Assembly (NCBI GenBank): GCA_041687455.1
Contig: JAWLBY010000002.1
Coordinates: 124,001-188,000, forward strand
DNA: 64,000 nt
Direction: 5' to 3'
From: JAWLBY01 sp041687455
GTDB taxonomy: Bacteria; Pseudomonadota; Gammaproteobacteria; Xanthomonadales; Xanthomonadaceae
Of this stretch, positions 1-10,000 are shown in pieces. Positions within the stretch are counted from its first letter, which is position 1. Every line of letters begins with the position of its first letter. A model generated the notes under the pieces. The model saw only the letters and a list, made by a program, of their open reading frames with translations, had not been told where the DNA came from and ran no database searches. A program made the translations under genes and the position numbers.

Positions 1-9
1 CATCGGATA

Positions 10-624
10 ATGGCCACCGAAAACCGACCCGCAGGCGCGCAACTCGTCATCCGCTGGAGCGCCGACAAGACGCTGAGCGGCCTGCACATCCAGTACACCG
101 AGCAGGTCATCGATCTCGATACCGGACTGGCGATCGCCGTCGTCGACGGACCGGCGATCCCGATCGGCGATGCGGCCGGCGCGGTGCTGCTGGTCGATGC
201 GGTCGGCGAGGTCGCCGCTGCCGCGCTGCAGGCCGAGCACGTCGAGCACGGACTGCGCCTGGCCGCCGAGGCCGAGCGCGACGCGCAGGCCGCCGCGCGC
301 CAGCAGGCCGAGGCTGAGCGAGACCAGCGCGCGGCGGAGCGCGATGCGCTGCAGGCGGAGCTGGATCAGGTGCGTGGCGCGCACGGCCCGGACTTCATCC
401 CGCAGGACGTGTTCATGGACCGATGGAAGACCGCCGAGCTGGCAGCGTTCTACGCCGCGAAGTCGTTCGACCCGATGCTCGAAGCGTTCGACGCGCTGGT
501 GACTCGAATTGGCGGCGTCCGGATCGGATCAGAGCGGGCCGTCGACGGCCGGGCCTACCTGATCGAGCGCGGGATCCTCTCCGCAGAACGCGCGGACGCC
601 GTGTTCGCGCCGGTGTCGGCGTGA
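10..624 (+). CDS. Phage structural-region protein with central coiled coil
   Basis: This 204-residue protein has no family I recognise. Residues 1-75 look like a compact beta-rich domain. Residues about 76-122 are rich in Ala, Glu, Arg and Gln in heptad-like spacing (AEAERDAQAAARQQAEAERD), which predicts a coiled coil. The rest is a small alpha/beta tail. The start is firm: the stop of an upstream gene overlaps it as TAATG (8-12), so it continues an operon that enters from the left. It lies just before head-completion and tail genes on the same strand, which suggests a head or head-tail role. That role is inferred from position only. Confidence 0.6.
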   Translation: MATENRPAGAQLVIRWSADKTLSGLHIQYTEQVIDLDTGLAIAVVDGPAIPIGDAAGAVLLVDAVGEVAAAALQAEHVEHGLRLAAEAERDAQAAARQQAEAERDQRAAERDALQAELDQVRGAHGPDFIPQDVFMDRWKTAELAAFYAAKSFDPMLEAFDALVTRIGGVRIGSERAVDGRAYLIERGILSAERADAVFAPVSA

Positions 625-652
625 TGCTGGGCTCAGGCCAGGCGCTGCGCAA

Positions 653-991
653 ATGAGCCAGAAGACTACTTTCCGCGCGCTCGACGCCAAGATTGCCCGG
701 GTCTTAGCCCGGTCCGGACTGACCGATGCCGCAACGTACACGCCGCCAACCCGCGGCGCCGCGGCGCTCGCGCTCGATCGAGTGATGGTCGACCGCAACG
801 TGCAACTGACTGGCGCCGATGGCCAGATCGTGATCGTCGACGCCACAGTGACCGTGTTCCTCGCCGACCTGTCCGGCATCGAGCCGGTGCACGGGGGCCG
901 GTTCGTCGTCGAAGGCGAAACCTTCACGGTAGAACGGCAGGCCTCGAACGACGGCTCCCGCGTCGTGTGTGTTGTGAAGGAGGGACGATGA
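653..991 (+). CDS. Putative phage head-tail joining/completion protein
   Basis: This is a 112-residue protein with a short N-terminal helix and a beta-rich body that contains ITVDGxxF-like strands (VVEGETFTVERQ). Size, fold pattern and position before a tail-terminator-like gene match the small head-tail joining or stopper proteins of siphophages, but I cannot name a family with certainty. No Shine-Dalgarno sequence precedes the ATG. A ten-codon reading frame (624-656) opens on the stop of the previous gene and closes on this ATG as ATGA, so translation may depend on coupling. The 3' end overlaps the next gene by ATGA. Confidence 0.55.
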   Translation: MSQKTTFRALDAKIARVLARSGLTDAATYTPPTRGAAALALDRVMVDRNVQLTGADGQIVIVDATVTVFLADLSGIEPVHGGRFVVEGETFTVERQASNDGSRVVCVVKEGR

Positions 992-1473
992 GTACGCTTC
1001 CACGCGGTGAACGCGGCATGGTCGCGATCGAGGCGCAGCTCACCACGATTTCGCAGTCGCGCGGCTACTGGACCGACGCCGGCAGCAACGTGTTTCGCGC
1101 GCGCCAGAGCGCCGATGGCTCGGACCTTCCGTGCCTGATTCTGTGGGATGACGGCGAGCAGCCAGCGGGCGCGAGCGGCAGCACGAACCACTCGTCCGGC
1201 CAGATCCAGCGAACGATCGGCATCGAGGGCTACGTGAAGGCCGACCAGGCCGACACCGGCCGGCTGCTCGGGCTGGTGCAGGCCGACGTGATGAAGGCAT
1301 TGATGGGCTGGGCGTTCGAGGGCGGCGTGCGCGACGATGCTGGCCAGATCGGGGCGTTGAGCTATGCCGGTTCGCAGCCGATCCCGCGCGGAGACGGGTC
1401 GACCGTCGAGGGCGTCCGGGTCGCGTTCACGCTGTCCTACAAGCAGCGCTGGGTGGACCCGACCCGTGAATAG
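988..1473 (+). CDS. Putative phage tail terminator-like protein
   Basis: This 161-residue protein sits between the head-completion candidate and the tail tube gene. That is the usual place of the tail terminator or minor tail U-like protein, and its length and mixed alpha/beta sequence fit, but no diagnostic motif is visible. I chose the ATG at 988 over an in-frame upstream codon at 967. A near-perfect Shine-Dalgarno sequence (AAGGAGGG, 977-984) precedes it, and the codon overlaps the upstream stop as ATGA. Its 3' end overlaps the next small gene by eight bases. Confidence 0.55.
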   Translation: MSTLPRGERGMVAIEAQLTTISQSRGYWTDAGSNVFRARQSADGSDLPCLILWDDGEQPAGASGSTNHSSGQIQRTIGIEGYVKADQADTGRLLGLVQADVMKALMGWAFEGGVRDDAGQIGALSYAGSQPIPRGDGSTVEGVRVAFTLSYKQRWVDPTRE

Positions 1474-1666
1474 CGTCCGGTTCGAGTTCGAACGCGAGCA
1501 GATCCATGCCGGCGCGCGCTACGCGCCAGGCGATCAGATTGACCTGCCGGAGGCGATTGCACTCCGTATGCGCGACGGCGGCGCCGGCAGGCTGTTGAAC
1601 GAGCCCGCTGCGGACCAACCCGCAACGCCGTCGCCGCGCACGCAGCACAAACAACGCCGCAGGTAA
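1466..1666 (+). CDS. Small phage protein, 66 residues
   Basis: This short reading frame begins at a GTG eight bases inside the preceding gene. It encodes a small protein with a structured start (VNSVRFEFEREQ) and a basic, disordered end (QHKQRRR). Many tail operons carry a small gene of this kind before the tail tube gene. Nothing in the sequence gives a function. The tight overlap with the upstream gene and the hairpin that follows are the main evidence that it is real. Confidence 0.5.
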   Translation: MNSVRFEFEREQIHAGARYAPGDQIDLPEAIALRMRDGGAGRLLNEPAADQPATPSPRTQHKQRRR

Positions 1667-1690
1667 CCGCGGCATCACCCCGTCCCCCAT

Positions 1691-1718
1691 GAAAGGCCCG
1701 CCATCGAGCGGGCCTTTC
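1691..1718 (+). terminator. Perfect 11-bp hairpin before the tail tube gene
   Basis: GAAAGGCCCGC and its exact reverse complement GCGGGCCTTTC flank a six-base loop. There is no U-tract after the stem, so it may be a weak terminator or an mRNA-stabilising 5' hairpin for the tail tube transcript. It sits 20 bases before the tail tube ATG and pairs functionally with a second hairpin after that gene. Confidence 0.6.
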
Positions 1719-1738
1719 GCGTTTCTGGAGATCGCGAA

Positions 1739-2530
1739 ATGCCTCTGTCCACCCACAGCAACGACTACATCTTCGGCCGCGGCGAACTGTTCGTCGACAT
1801 CTTCGACGACGCCGGCAACAAGCAGGGCGAGCGGTTCCTCGGCAACTGCCCGGGCTTCAATCTCTCGATCGAGTCCGAGCAGTTCGAGCATTTCAGCTCG
1901 ACCAGCGGCGTGCGCTCGAAGGACCTGACCGTCACCACGTCGGTCAACTTCAACGCGTCGATCCAGTGCGACGACGTGTCTGCCGCGAACCTGGCGCTGT
2001 TCCTCGGCGGCTCGGTCGGCTCGGTGTCGCAGACGGCCACCCCCGTCGCGAATGAAGCGCACGCCGTGCTGCAGGGCTACGAGTACCAGCTTGGAACGTC
2101 GACGAGCAACCCGACCGGTGTGCGTGATGTCGGCTCGGTCGTCGTCACCGACACCGCCGGCACGACGACCTACGTGCTGAACACCGACTACAAGCTCAAC
2201 GCGACCCTCGGCCGGATCTACATCATCCCGTCCGGCGCCATCACGGATGATCAGGTCATCCACGTGGACTACACGCCGACCGCCGGTAGCCGCACGCAGG
2301 TCACCTCCGGTACCGCCGGTCGCCTGACCGGCGCGATCCGCTTCATCGCGGCCAACGCCAACGGCACCAACCGCGACCTGTACATCGCGTCGTGCTCCAT
2401 CGCGCCGGAGGGCGAGCTGCCGCTCATCACCGAGGACGAGCTCGCGTCCTTCACGCTGAACATCGGCGTGAACGAGAAGGACTCGAACACGAAGCAGATC
2501 ATCATCGACGGCCGGCACGTCGCGTCGTGA
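1739..2530 (+). CDS. Phage tail tube (major tail) protein
   Basis: This 263-residue protein is likely the monomer that polymerises into the inner tube of a long non-contractile tail. The sequence is beta-rich and low in Cys. A central insertion (residues about 105-170, VVTDTAGTTTYVLNTDYKL) looks like an Ig-type or surface-exposed domain, and the C-terminal strand is typical of a tube fold (SFTLNIGVNEKD). A Shine-Dalgarno GGAG lies eight bases before the ATG. Hairpins on both sides (1691-1718 and 2538-2564) isolate the gene, which fits a product needed in many copies. Position directly before minor tail Z-like and tape-measure genes supports the call. Confidence 0.75.
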   Translation: MPLSTHSNDYIFGRGELFVDIFDDAGNKQGERFLGNCPGFNLSIESEQFEHFSSTSGVRSKDLTVTTSVNFNASIQCDDVSAANLALFLGGSVGSVSQTATPVANEAHAVLQGYEYQLGTSTSNPTGVRDVGSVVVTDTAGTTTYVLNTDYKLNATLGRIYIIPSGAITDDQVIHVDYTPTAGSRTQVTSGTAGRLTGAIRFIAANANGTNRDLYIASCSIAPEGELPLITEDELASFTLNIGVNEKDSNTKQIIIDGRHVAS

Positions 2531-2537
2531 TGGACAC

Positions 2538-2564
2538 GGCCCGCCGGCGCTGAGTCGGCGGGCC
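2538..2564 (+). terminator. 9-bp hairpin after the tail tube gene
   Basis: GGCCCGCCG pairs exactly with CGGCGGGCC across a nine-base loop, eight bases after the tail tube stop. It has no U-tract, so it may be an attenuating or RNA-protecting hairpin rather than a full terminator, since the next tail gene starts at 2572. Confidence 0.5.
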
Positions 2565-2571
2565 GACTTCG

Positions 2572-3198
2572 ATGGCACGCGCCCGATCCCGCAATTTCTC
2601 GCTGCGGTTCACGGTCAACGGCAAGGACGCGGCGAACCTCGCCGAACTGGCCGGCATCCCGGACCGGATCCTGTCGCGCTTCAACACCGCCGTCGATCGC
2701 TCGGTCGCCGGCGTCAAGCGCCGCGCCGGCCCGGCTGCGAACCGCGAGATCCGCGCCGGCTACAACGTGCGCGCTGGCCTGCTGCGCGGAAAGGTCGAGG
2801 CGCGCTCGGGGCGTGGCCGCAACGGCGACTCCATCGCGCTGTGGGCAAGCACGCGGCGGCTGCCGCTGATCGAGTTTGGCGGGCGCTGGCGAGGCCCGCG
2901 CTCGCCTGGCGCTACCGCGGCCATCGCGCGCGGCCGGCAGCGCACCTACAGGGGCGCCTTCATCGCCACCGTCCAGGGCCGGACCGGAATCCGGGTGCGC
3001 AAGATCAACCGGGCATCGGGCAAGCGCTACGGCCGTGGCCCGCTGCAGATGCTCCGCGGCCCGAGCGTGTTCGAAATGCTCTCCGGGATCGACGGCAACG
3101 GGCCGTCCGTCAACGTCGGCCGCGCAGTGTTGGCTGAACTCACCGACTTCTACGTCGCCGAACTCCGGCGGCAATACCGAATCTTGGGGCCACGGTAA
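2572..3198 (+). CDS. Phage minor tail protein Z-like
   Basis: This is a 208-residue, very basic protein. The C-terminal half has the pattern of the minor tail Z family (lambda gpZ-like): a GAFIATVQGRTGIRVRK strand pair, then LQMLRGPSVFEML, then a terminal amphipathic helix. Family members act in completing or joining the tail. The stop overlaps the tape-measure start by one base (TAATG), so the two are probably translated together. In lambda the Z gene precedes the tail tube gene, while here it follows, an order seen in several other siphophages. Confidence 0.65.
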   Translation: MARARSRNFSLRFTVNGKDAANLAELAGIPDRILSRFNTAVDRSVAGVKRRAGPAANREIRAGYNVRAGLLRGKVEARSGRGRNGDSIALWASTRRLPLIEFGGRWRGPRSPGATAAIARGRQRTYRGAFIATVQGRTGIRVRKINRASGKRYGRGPLQMLRGPSVFEMLSGIDGNGPSVNVGRAVLAELTDFYVAELRRQYRILGPR

Positions 3199-6100
3199 TG
3201 GCAGATACGCTGCGCCAGGCGATTGAGGTCGTGCTCCGCAGCAGCGGAGCCGAGGGGCTCGCCGAACTGCGCACCGAGTTCCAGAAACTCGGCCAGCAGT
3301 CCAGCGCGACCGCAGAACAGACCGACGAGCTCGCGCGCGAGGTCGAAGCGCTCGTCGACGCCGCGCTCAAGGCTCAGCAGATCGAGCGGCTTCGCGGCAC
3401 GGTCGAAGGCACCAGCCAGGCGCTCGATGACGCGAGCCGCACCGCGCTGGCGCTGAAGCTGCAGCTCGGCAGCGTCGAGACGCCTACCCGCGAGATGCAG
3501 CGCGCGTTCGATGATGCGCGCCGCACCGTCGCCGCGCTCGAGCAGAAAGAGCGCGACCAGCGCGCCACGTTGGAGGATCTCGAGTCCGAGCTCCGGCAGG
3601 CCGGTATCAGCACCGCGGATCTCGCCGGCGAGCAGGCGAGCCTGCGCGCTGCGCTCGACCGGACCACCGCGAACTTCCGTGAGCAGGCGCAGGCTGCGGC
3701 GGCCGCCCGCGACCAGCAGGCGCAGTTGAAGGCCAGGCTCGCCGCTGGCGACGAACAGTTCCGGCGGCTGGCTCAGTCCGGCCGGGTCTCAGCCGAAGCG
3801 CTCGCGCACCACCGGAAGCAGGCCGCCGGCGCCGCCGGCGCACAGGACCGGCTCGCCCAGTCGAGCCAACGGACGAGCGGCATCCTGTCGAGCCTGCGCG
3901 GCGTCATCGTCGGGCTCGGCGCCTACTTCGGCTTTCGCGAGGCGGTCGAGGGCGTCAAGAACATCCTCGGCCTCGGCGACGCGGCCGAGCGCACCAGGAT
4001 CCAGCTCGAAGCCCTCTACGGATCGCAGGAAGCCGGCAACCGCGCATTCGACCAGCTCAAGAGCCTCGCGCGCGAGAACGGGCAGGAGTTCACCGCCACA
4101 CTCGACGCCGCAAAGCGGCTGAAGTCGTTCGGCCTGGAGCCGCTCAATGGCACGCTGCAGGGCCTGATCGACCAGAATGCGCGCCTCGGCGGCTCGCAGG
4201 AAACGTTGCAGGGCATGATCCTGGCCGTCGGCCAGGCGTGGGCGAAACAGAAGCTGCAGGGCGAAGAGATTCTGCAGCTCGTCGAACGCGGCGTGCCGGT
4301 GTGGGATCTGCTGGCGAAGGCGACCGGCAAGAGCACGGTCGAGCTGCAGAAGCTGTCCGAGCAGGGCAAGCTGGGCCGGCCGGTCATCAAGGCCCTGCTG
4401 GACGAGATCGCCAAGGGCGCGAGCGGTGCCGCCGCGGCCAACCTCGGCACGTTGTCCGGGCTCGTGCAGCAGCTCCGAGACCGGGTGAAGCAGTTTTTCA
4501 CCGACGTCGCAAACGCGGGCGCCGTTGACTATTTCAAGGCCCGTATCTCGGCCCTGATCGCCGAGATCGATCGGCTCGCGGCGACCGGCAAGCTGCGCGA
4601 GTTCGCGAAGGCGTTCTCCGATGCCATCGTCGGAGCCGGCCGGGCGATCGAAGGAACCATCCGCTTCATCGCGGCATACAGCAAGGAACTCACGGTCCTC
4701 GCGCAGGCCTACGTGCTGCTCAAGGCGGCGCAGATCGGCAGCGGCATTGTCACGGCTGTCACCGCGCTCGGCAGCGCCGCCGGTGCGGCCGCAGGGCCGA
4801 TTGCGAGTATGGCCGCAGCCGTCCGCAACCTCGGTGTCACCGGTTCAGTGGTAGCCGGCACGAAAGCACTCGGAGCTGGAATCGCTGGCCTCACCGCCAG
4901 CCTGGGCGGATTCCTAATCGCTGCGACCGCCGTGGTCGGATTCAAGGCTGGCCAGAGCCTCGGCCAGTTCTTTGTCTCCCTGCGGCCGTCGGTTCGGGCG
5001 GCCAAGGAAGCGGTCGACGAAGGCTCCGCCAGTCTGCTGGAGATGGGCGAGCAGGCGCGCTTGACCGCACTGCATATCCAGCACTTCGCCGACCAGCAGA
5101 CCCTCGCGGCGCAGCAGGTGCTCGCGCTCTCGGCCGCCGAGCGGCAGGCGTACGACGCCGGTCAGCAGGGTCTCGAGCGCTACTTGGCGAGCCAGGCCAA
5201 GTATCTGGTCTCGCTGCAGGCGACCGGGCAGGCATCGGCCGCCCAGGTCGCTGAGCTGGACGCGATCAGGTCGCGGCTCGGCGATGTCAGGCAAGGCTTC
5301 GCGGACGTGGCGAGCGCGACCGCGGCGGCGGCTGCAGCGGCGCAGCGCTCGATCGAAACCGGGCTGTCACCGTCAGTGCTGGCGCTGGTTGACCAGTTCA
5401 ATGCGGCTGCGGAGAGTGGAAAAGGTCTCGGCAAGACGCTGAAGTCTGCATTCGAAGAGCTGGCCAAGACGCCGAGTGCAACGAAGATTGGCGACCTGGT
5501 GATTGCGCTGGATGCCGTCGGCTCGGCGAGCGAGCGGGCGGCGACGCAGGTCCGCGAGGCGCTGCGGGTCGAGCTGGAGAACCTCAACGGCACCGACCTG
5601 AAGCGCTTCCAGGACGCGACGATCTTCGCGTTCGAAGCCACGGGCCGATCGGCCGCCGACGCCGCCGGCATCCTCGACACCGTGCTGCAGGTGGCGCTCG
5701 ACGAGATCGGCGTCAGCGCGCAGGAGGCCGGGGTCAAGGTGACCGAAGCCGGCCGCCGGATCATCGACGCGTTCACGCTGGTCGCGCAGAGCGCGCAGTC
5801 CTCGGGCGCGCAGATCGCCGCTGCGTTCGAGAGCGCGATTGCTCAGCTCACCACCGTCGACGAGGTCGAGCAGCTCGGCATCGCGCTGCGCGACGCATTC
5901 GACGCCGGCAAGATCTCGGCCGACCAGCTCGCCGCATCGATGAGCTTCCTGCGGTCGCGCATCGCAGAGATCCAGAACGCGGTCGACCCGCTCACCGATG
6001 CGTTCCGCGCGCTCGGGATCGAGAGCCAGCGATCGCTGAATGCGGCGGCGGAGACCGCCCGGGAGAGCTTCGACGCCATCATCGCTGCGGTCGGCCGCGG

Positions 6101-6995
6101 CGAGGCGGCGACGGCCGACGCGAAGCGGGCCTTCGAGGCGTATGCCCGGGCGATGCTCGCCGCGGTGGCCGATGCCGACAGGTTCGAGCAGGCGCAGGTC
6201 AAGGCGCAGCTTGCGCTGCAGGGTGCGGCGATCGTCTCACGGGACAAGCTGGTAGAACTCGGGTTGGTGGGTCGGGAGGCTGGCGAACAGATCGCCGCCG
6301 GAGCCACGCAGGGCGCTGCGGCCATCGACCGGCTGGGTGACGCCGCGGACTCTGCAGCGAGCAGTGTGCAGGGGCTCGCTTCGGCGAGCGCATCTGCCTC
6401 CAGCGCAACGAACAGCGCCGCTGCTGCAGCAAACAACTTCGCCGCCGCGCAGAACAATGCGAACGCTGCTGTGGCGTTCGGCGCCGAGCTTTCCGATCGC
6501 GCGATCGCCAAGCTGGACATGTACGCCGGCCAGATCAACAGGCTGTCAGATGCGGTGCGCCAGCAGGAAGCGGACGTTGAGCGCGTGCTCGAAGGACTGA
6601 GATCGCAGCAAGGAGAAATCGATCCTCTGCTCTACTCGCTGGATAGGCTGCGTGCCGCGTACGACCTCGTTGACGAAGCGCAGTTGCAGCAGATTTCCCA
6701 GGAAGCGCAGCGGATTGCACAAGATCGTGAGCGGATCGAACGCGAGCGGGCGCAGGCCCAGCGTGACCGCGAATCGATCGATAGGGATAGTGCACGCCAG
6801 CGGACGAATCCGAGCACAAGCTCTGGGTCCCCCAGCGGGGGAGCGTGGCCGACTGGAGATGTTGGGATGACTGTGAACATCCACGTGTCCGGCAGCGTAA
6901 TCGGCGGGAGCAAGGAACAGATCGGTGAGGAATTGGCCCGCATCACATTGCCGGCCATTCGTCGTCAGATCGGCCGCGGCGCGAAGTTCCCCTGA
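3198..6995 (+). CDS. Phage tail tape measure protein
   Basis: At 1265 residues this is the longest phage gene here. Residues 1-200 are almost continuous coiled coil. Residues about 235-440 carry the conserved N-terminal tape-measure domain (RTRIQLEALYGSQEAG, then GMILAVGQAWAKQKLQGEE and IDELLKG-type helices). Ala/Gly-rich hydrophobic segments follow at about 490-620, then further coiled coils and an Arg/Glu-rich stretch near 1175-1220. The protein sets tail length, and the common rule of about 0.15 nm per residue would give a tail near 190 nm (inference). The start overlaps the Z-like stop by one base. Confidence 0.9.
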   Translation: MADTLRQAIEVVLRSSGAEGLAELRTEFQKLGQQSSATAEQTDELAREVEALVDAALKAQQIERLRGTVEGTSQALDDASRTALALKLQLGSVETPTREMQRAFDDARRTVAALEQKERDQRATLEDLESELRQAGISTADLAGEQASLRAALDRTTANFREQAQAAAAARDQQAQLKARLAAGDEQFRRLAQSGRVSAEALAHHRKQAAGAAGAQDRLAQSSQRTSGILSSLRGVIVGLGAYFGFREAVEGVKNILGLGDAAERTRIQLEALYGSQEAGNRAFDQLKSLARENGQEFTATLDAAKRLKSFGLEPLNGTLQGLIDQNARLGGSQETLQGMILAVGQAWAKQKLQGEEILQLVERGVPVWDLLAKATGKSTVELQKLSEQGKLGRPVIKALLDEIAKGASGAAAANLGTLSGLVQQLRDRVKQFFTDVANAGAVDYFKARISALIAEIDRLAATGKLREFAKAFSDAIVGAGRAIEGTIRFIAAYSKELTVLAQAYVLLKAAQIGSGIVTAVTALGSAAGAAAGPIASMAAAVRNLGVTGSVVAGTKALGAGIAGLTASLGGFLIAATAVVGFKAGQSLGQFFVSLRPSVRAAKEAVDEGSASLLEMGEQARLTALHIQHFADQQTLAAQQVLALSAAERQAYDAGQQGLERYLASQAKYLVSLQATGQASAAQVAELDAIRSRLGDVRQGFADVASATAAAAAAAQRSIETGLSPSVLALVDQFNAAAESGKGLGKTLKSAFEELAKTPSATKIGDLVIALDAVGSASERAATQVREALRVELENLNGTDLKRFQDATIFAFEATGRSAADAAGILDTVLQVALDEIGVSAQEAGVKVTEAGRRIIDAFTLVAQSAQSSGAQIAAAFESAIAQLTTVDEVEQLGIALRDAFDAGKISADQLAASMSFLRSRIAEIQNAVDPLTDAFRALGIESQRSLNAAAETARESFDAIIAAVGRGEAATADAKRAFEAYARAMLAAVADADRFEQAQVKAQLALQGAAIVSRDKLVELGLVGREAGEQIAAGATQGAAAIDRLGDAADSAASSVQGLASASASASSATNSAAAAANNFAAAQNNANAAVAFGAELSDRAIAKLDMYAGQINRLSDAVRQQEADVERVLEGLRSQQGEIDPLLYSLDRLRAAYDLVDEAQLQQISQEAQRIAQDRERIERERAQAQRDRESIDRDSARQRTNPSTSSGSPSGGAWPTGDVGMTVNIHVSGSVIGGSKEQIGEELARITLPAIRRQIGRGAKFP

Positions 6996-7015
6996 TCAAC
7001 TGAGGCGACAGACCA

Positions 7016-10000
7016 GTGAAGTATCTGACCAACGACCGCAACATCGCTCGCACCGCAGACATCGCAGTCAGTGCCGTGATGGCATCGCAGACCGTCTATC
7101 GGACGGACACTGCAGACAAGGTCGGCGGCGGCGCTGTCACGCTGTCTGGCAGTTACACGGGCGAGTCCGACGCTACGTTCGATGTAGAGGTGGCCGATGA
7201 TGCCGGCACTGCGCCGGTCGTATCAGAGCCGGCGTTTACTGGCGTCGGCAATGGAACGATGACGGGTCTGTCTGCAGACGTTGGGGTTGCATCACAGCAG
7301 GTCGTTGTCACGCTGGAGGATCTTGGCACAGAGACGACGCACGCCTATGCCCCGTTCCAGTCGGTGACGCTGCAGGCCAAGGCGGCCGGGCCGGGTGGAA
7401 ACGACATCACGGTCACTGTAGACGCGAGCGCGCTGGTCAGTACGGTCACGAAATTCGCACTGCGCGATCAGATTCGCGCTGAGCAGAACGAATACATCGG
7501 CGACCACTGGAATTTCGGCGCATCGACGTTGAATGTCGACGGCACCATTCCGGCCGGCGCGCTGCGCCTGCGTTTCGGCGATGACCCGCAGGTCTATCGA
7601 CAGTACCGACGGTATGTCAGCGGGCGCTATGTGTACGGGTTCAGCCCGGCCCCGGTGCGCGACGTGGCTGCCGGTAGCCCGGTCTATACCGTGACCGGAG
7701 AGCGGACCGTCACGATCTCCGACGGCGTGACCACCGAGGTGGCAACAGGCATCACGACGTTGTATGACCTGCTGAGCTGGATCCGGGCGAACTCGTCGCT
7801 GGTAGCAGTCGATGGTGTCGTCCAGGTGGACCGGAAGCCGAGCGGGCAGTCCGTTACCGACCTGAGCGTCTATACGCAGCCCTATGTCGCAAGCACCATC
7901 CGCGAGGGGACCAATTTCATCCGTCGCGCCGCCATCGGCCTGACCGCAGACGCTACTGCGCCTACCGAGACGCTGCAAATCATCTGCGCCGATCCGACCT
8001 TGCCTGGCGGCGAGCGCTGGGACGTGATCGGCGACGTGTCCGGAGCCCTGCGCAGCGCCTACACCGCGGAGACGTACGCGAACGGACCCTATCGATTCAC
8101 GATCCCGGCCATCCCGCTGCCGCCTCCGCGACTGAGGTCGTCAGGCAGCGCCAAGCTGGAGCCGGAATCGTCCCGCGACCCGGCACCGCAAATGTGCGTG
8201 ACCAGCCTGATCCCGGGCGCGCAGGCGCGGAGCAAGACCTACACCTTCGTGTGGCAAACCCGATCGGCAGACTGCGGCTGCGAAGACATGCCGTTGGAGG
8301 GCCAGCCTGACGATTGGATCCTGGGCGTAGAAACAGACGATGGAGAGCCGATGAGCGCAATTCCGGCTGCACTGCAAACGCGGTTGCAGACCCTGTACGA
8401 CTGGCGCAGCGGGTTCGTCACGGCGAACACCGCACTGCTCGCCGGGACTACGGTTGTCGATGACAACGGGGCATCCACCCCCGGGGATTTGACAACCGTG
8501 ACCAGCGGCAAGTACCCGCAGGAGGCCGACACGGCCGGCGGGTCGCATCGGTACGAGCGGGTATCTGCAGTATTGAAGGCCGATCGCGTCGACATCGACG
8601 CATCAAAGCAAGCTGTTGCGATCTTTCACGGGGCACTGGCCCAGATCTACAACGAGCTTGAGGACGTTCCGGCGGCTGCTGCAACAGAATGGGATGCAGC
8701 GATGACGGACCTCGCGACCGACTTCGGAGTGATCGACGGAAACGTCGGGTCGGAGTTCTGGCGGAAGTACAGTGCGATGGTCGAGGGGACGACGGAGTGG
8801 AGCTACGCCGGCCTGATTCAGCTCGGAACGACGTTCCTCACGCAGGAATTCGACATCTACCTTGAGCGCTACCGTGCGCGGATGGACAAGGTGCTGGTGC
8901 TGGCGGGGATCGAGCCGGATTTTGATAACGCCACACGGGAAGGGAATTCCGTGTGGCGAGATCATGGCGGGTCAGCGTGGTTCGTGAGCCAGGACGGCTT
9001 GCTGCCACTGCAGCCGGGGCACTACTACCACTCGGCGAGGATGGAGCGGAACGCGGCCGGCCGGGAACGGCCGGTCAGCACGCAGGAATTCGGCATCGGC
9101 ATCACGGTCGGGTGCGGCCTGGTCGCCGGCGACAAGTTGTACATCACGATCGATGCGGCGGGTTCGGTTCAGCCTGCATATCAGCAGGGCGACATCATCA
9201 CCGCGCAAATCACTCGCGCGGTTCCGCTCGTTCTGGGCGGCGGCCAGACGGGTGACGACACCCTCAGATTTTCAGTGATCGGAAGCGCCGCCGGCGATCT
9301 TGGCCCGTACGACCTGACGATGGATGAATTTCCATATTCGTCAGGCGGCATCGAATTCACGATCAGCCGAGGCGGAATCGGCTTCGCGCTCGGGGATCGG
9401 TTTGTGTTCTCGGTCGAGGCGGCCCGATTCCGATACCGTCGAGACGGTGGCGAGTGGTCATCGGCTGCGAACATCGCGCCCACGGTGGCGCTCAGCGATG
9501 GCCTGACGGCAACGTTCACGCCAAGCACCGCGCCGAACTGGGTTCCCGGCGATCGGTGGACGTTTGCTGCTGAGGCAATCAACGGGCCTGACAAGATGCG
9601 ACGGCCGACCGCCGGAGCGTATCGGTGGGACAGCGCTACCGTAATCGAAATTTCTGCCGGCGACACCGTGGGCGGCATTGCGCTGCTGGATCACACGATC
9701 CAGGCCGGAGCGACGATCACGATCGAGGGATCAGACAACGGTTTCGCGACTACCCCGCTGAACGAGGCGATCACGTGGCGTGCAGGCAACATCTGGCATC
9801 CGGTGGACGCAGCCTTTGCCGAATACCGAATCACGATCAACGGCGGCGGCTCTATTGGATGGCTGTACATCGGCGATCCGCTGCAGATGCAGGTTCGGAC
9901 CGGCGCCGTTGAAATGGGGAAGATCGTCAAGCGGCAACGGCTACCGAGCCCGGTGACCCGGTCTGGACTGGGCGTGCAGGTCGAGCACGAAGCGCTCACG

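Noticed and set aside
1427..2578. 383-residue minus-strand frame opposite the tail genes
   Set aside because: Val/Arg/Gly-rich antisense shadow. The plus-strand genes have ribosome sites and overlaps.
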